NCBI GenBank assembly: GCA_030596915.1
Contig: JAUVSX010000226.1
Coordinates: 1-5,748 of the forward strand
Direction of reading: 5' to 3'
Length of the DNA stretch: 5,748 nt
DNA from: Chloroflexota bacterium
GTDB lineage: Bacteria; Chloroflexota; Anaerolineae; B4-G1
In this document: positions 5,662 through 5,748 of the stretch, piece after piece
How the letters are laid out: every line of letters starts with the position of its first letter
Numbering within the stretch: the stretch's first letter is position 1
Translations under genes and position numbers: made by a program
The notes under the pieces: model-generated
What the model was told of the DNA's origin: nothing
Databases searched by the model: none
The model's input: only the letters and a program-made list of their open reading frames with translations

Positions 5662-5737
5662 GTGCGTCGCACGTGGGTGAGGGATATCCGCAGATCACGC
5701 AGATTAGTCGACTTCTGGCGCTGGACACACCCCCTCC
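5662..5737 (+). repeat. ATCCGCAGAT-type dispersed repeat, copy 3
   Basis: This copy aligns with 757-840 through GTGCGTCGCACGTGG, the ATCCGCAGATCACGCAGATT core (5686-5705) and ACACCCCCTCC (5727-5737). It aligns with 1892-1939 through GTCGACTTC and GGCG. It is the best preserved for the middle section. All three copies lie in spacers and on the same strand. Confidence 0.6.
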
Positions 5738-5748
5738 ATCGCCCCGTA

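Noticed and set aside
5312..5680. Plus-strand 122-residue open frame in the right-hand spacer
   Set aside because: It spans the hairpin cluster and tandem repeat, its composition follows the repeats, and it has no domain or clear ribosome site.

Overview
This window comes from a high-GC bacterial chromosome or large contig. It holds four protein genes separated by unusually long, repeat-rich spacers: about a quarter of the window is non-coding. The dispersed palindromes and the family of short repeats built on ATCCGCAGAT would suit a repeat-laden environmental lineage such as Chloroflexota. That placement is recalled from general impression of such genomes, not shown by any marker gene here, and should be held loosely.

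Layout. (1) Positions 3-707, + strand: the 3' part of an unrecognised gene whose product ends in a four-cysteine zinc ribbon. (2) Positions 708-1142: a spacer with a small terminator-like hairpin, a degenerate ATCCGCAG-type repeat, an 86-bp palindromic element (copy A), a 58-bp segment that can fold as a three-way junction, and a good sigma70-type promoter with a palindrome over its -10 box. (3) Positions 1143-1881, + strand: a two-gene toxin-antitoxin operon, an AbrB/SpoVT-fold antitoxin overlapping a PIN-domain ribonuclease toxin (VapBC-like). (4) Positions 1882-2182: a second repeat spacer with an ATCCGCAG-type repeat, a 76-bp-period direct repeat with an 18-bp sub-repeat, and a second copy (B) of the 86-bp element. 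(5) Positions 2183-4996, minus strand: an intact 937-residue DUF1156/COG1743-type DNA methyltransferase with a Zn-ribbon. (6) Positions 4997-5748: a third long spacer with no convincing gene and, in its right half, a cluster of perfect GC-rich hairpins, a 19-bp tandem repeat and a third ATCCGCAG-type repeat.

How the parts fit. The toxin-antitoxin operon and the methyltransferase converge on the repeat spacer at 1882-2182. PIN toxin-antitoxin pairs and DUF1156 methylases are both frequent in defence or accessory islands, so the window reads as a fragment of such an island. No nuclease, DUF499-type ATPase or helicase partner for the methylase lies inside the window, so a complete defence system cannot be claimed. 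The most distinctive structural point is that the toxin-antitoxin operon sits between two spacers that carry the same pair of repeat types in the same order and orientation.
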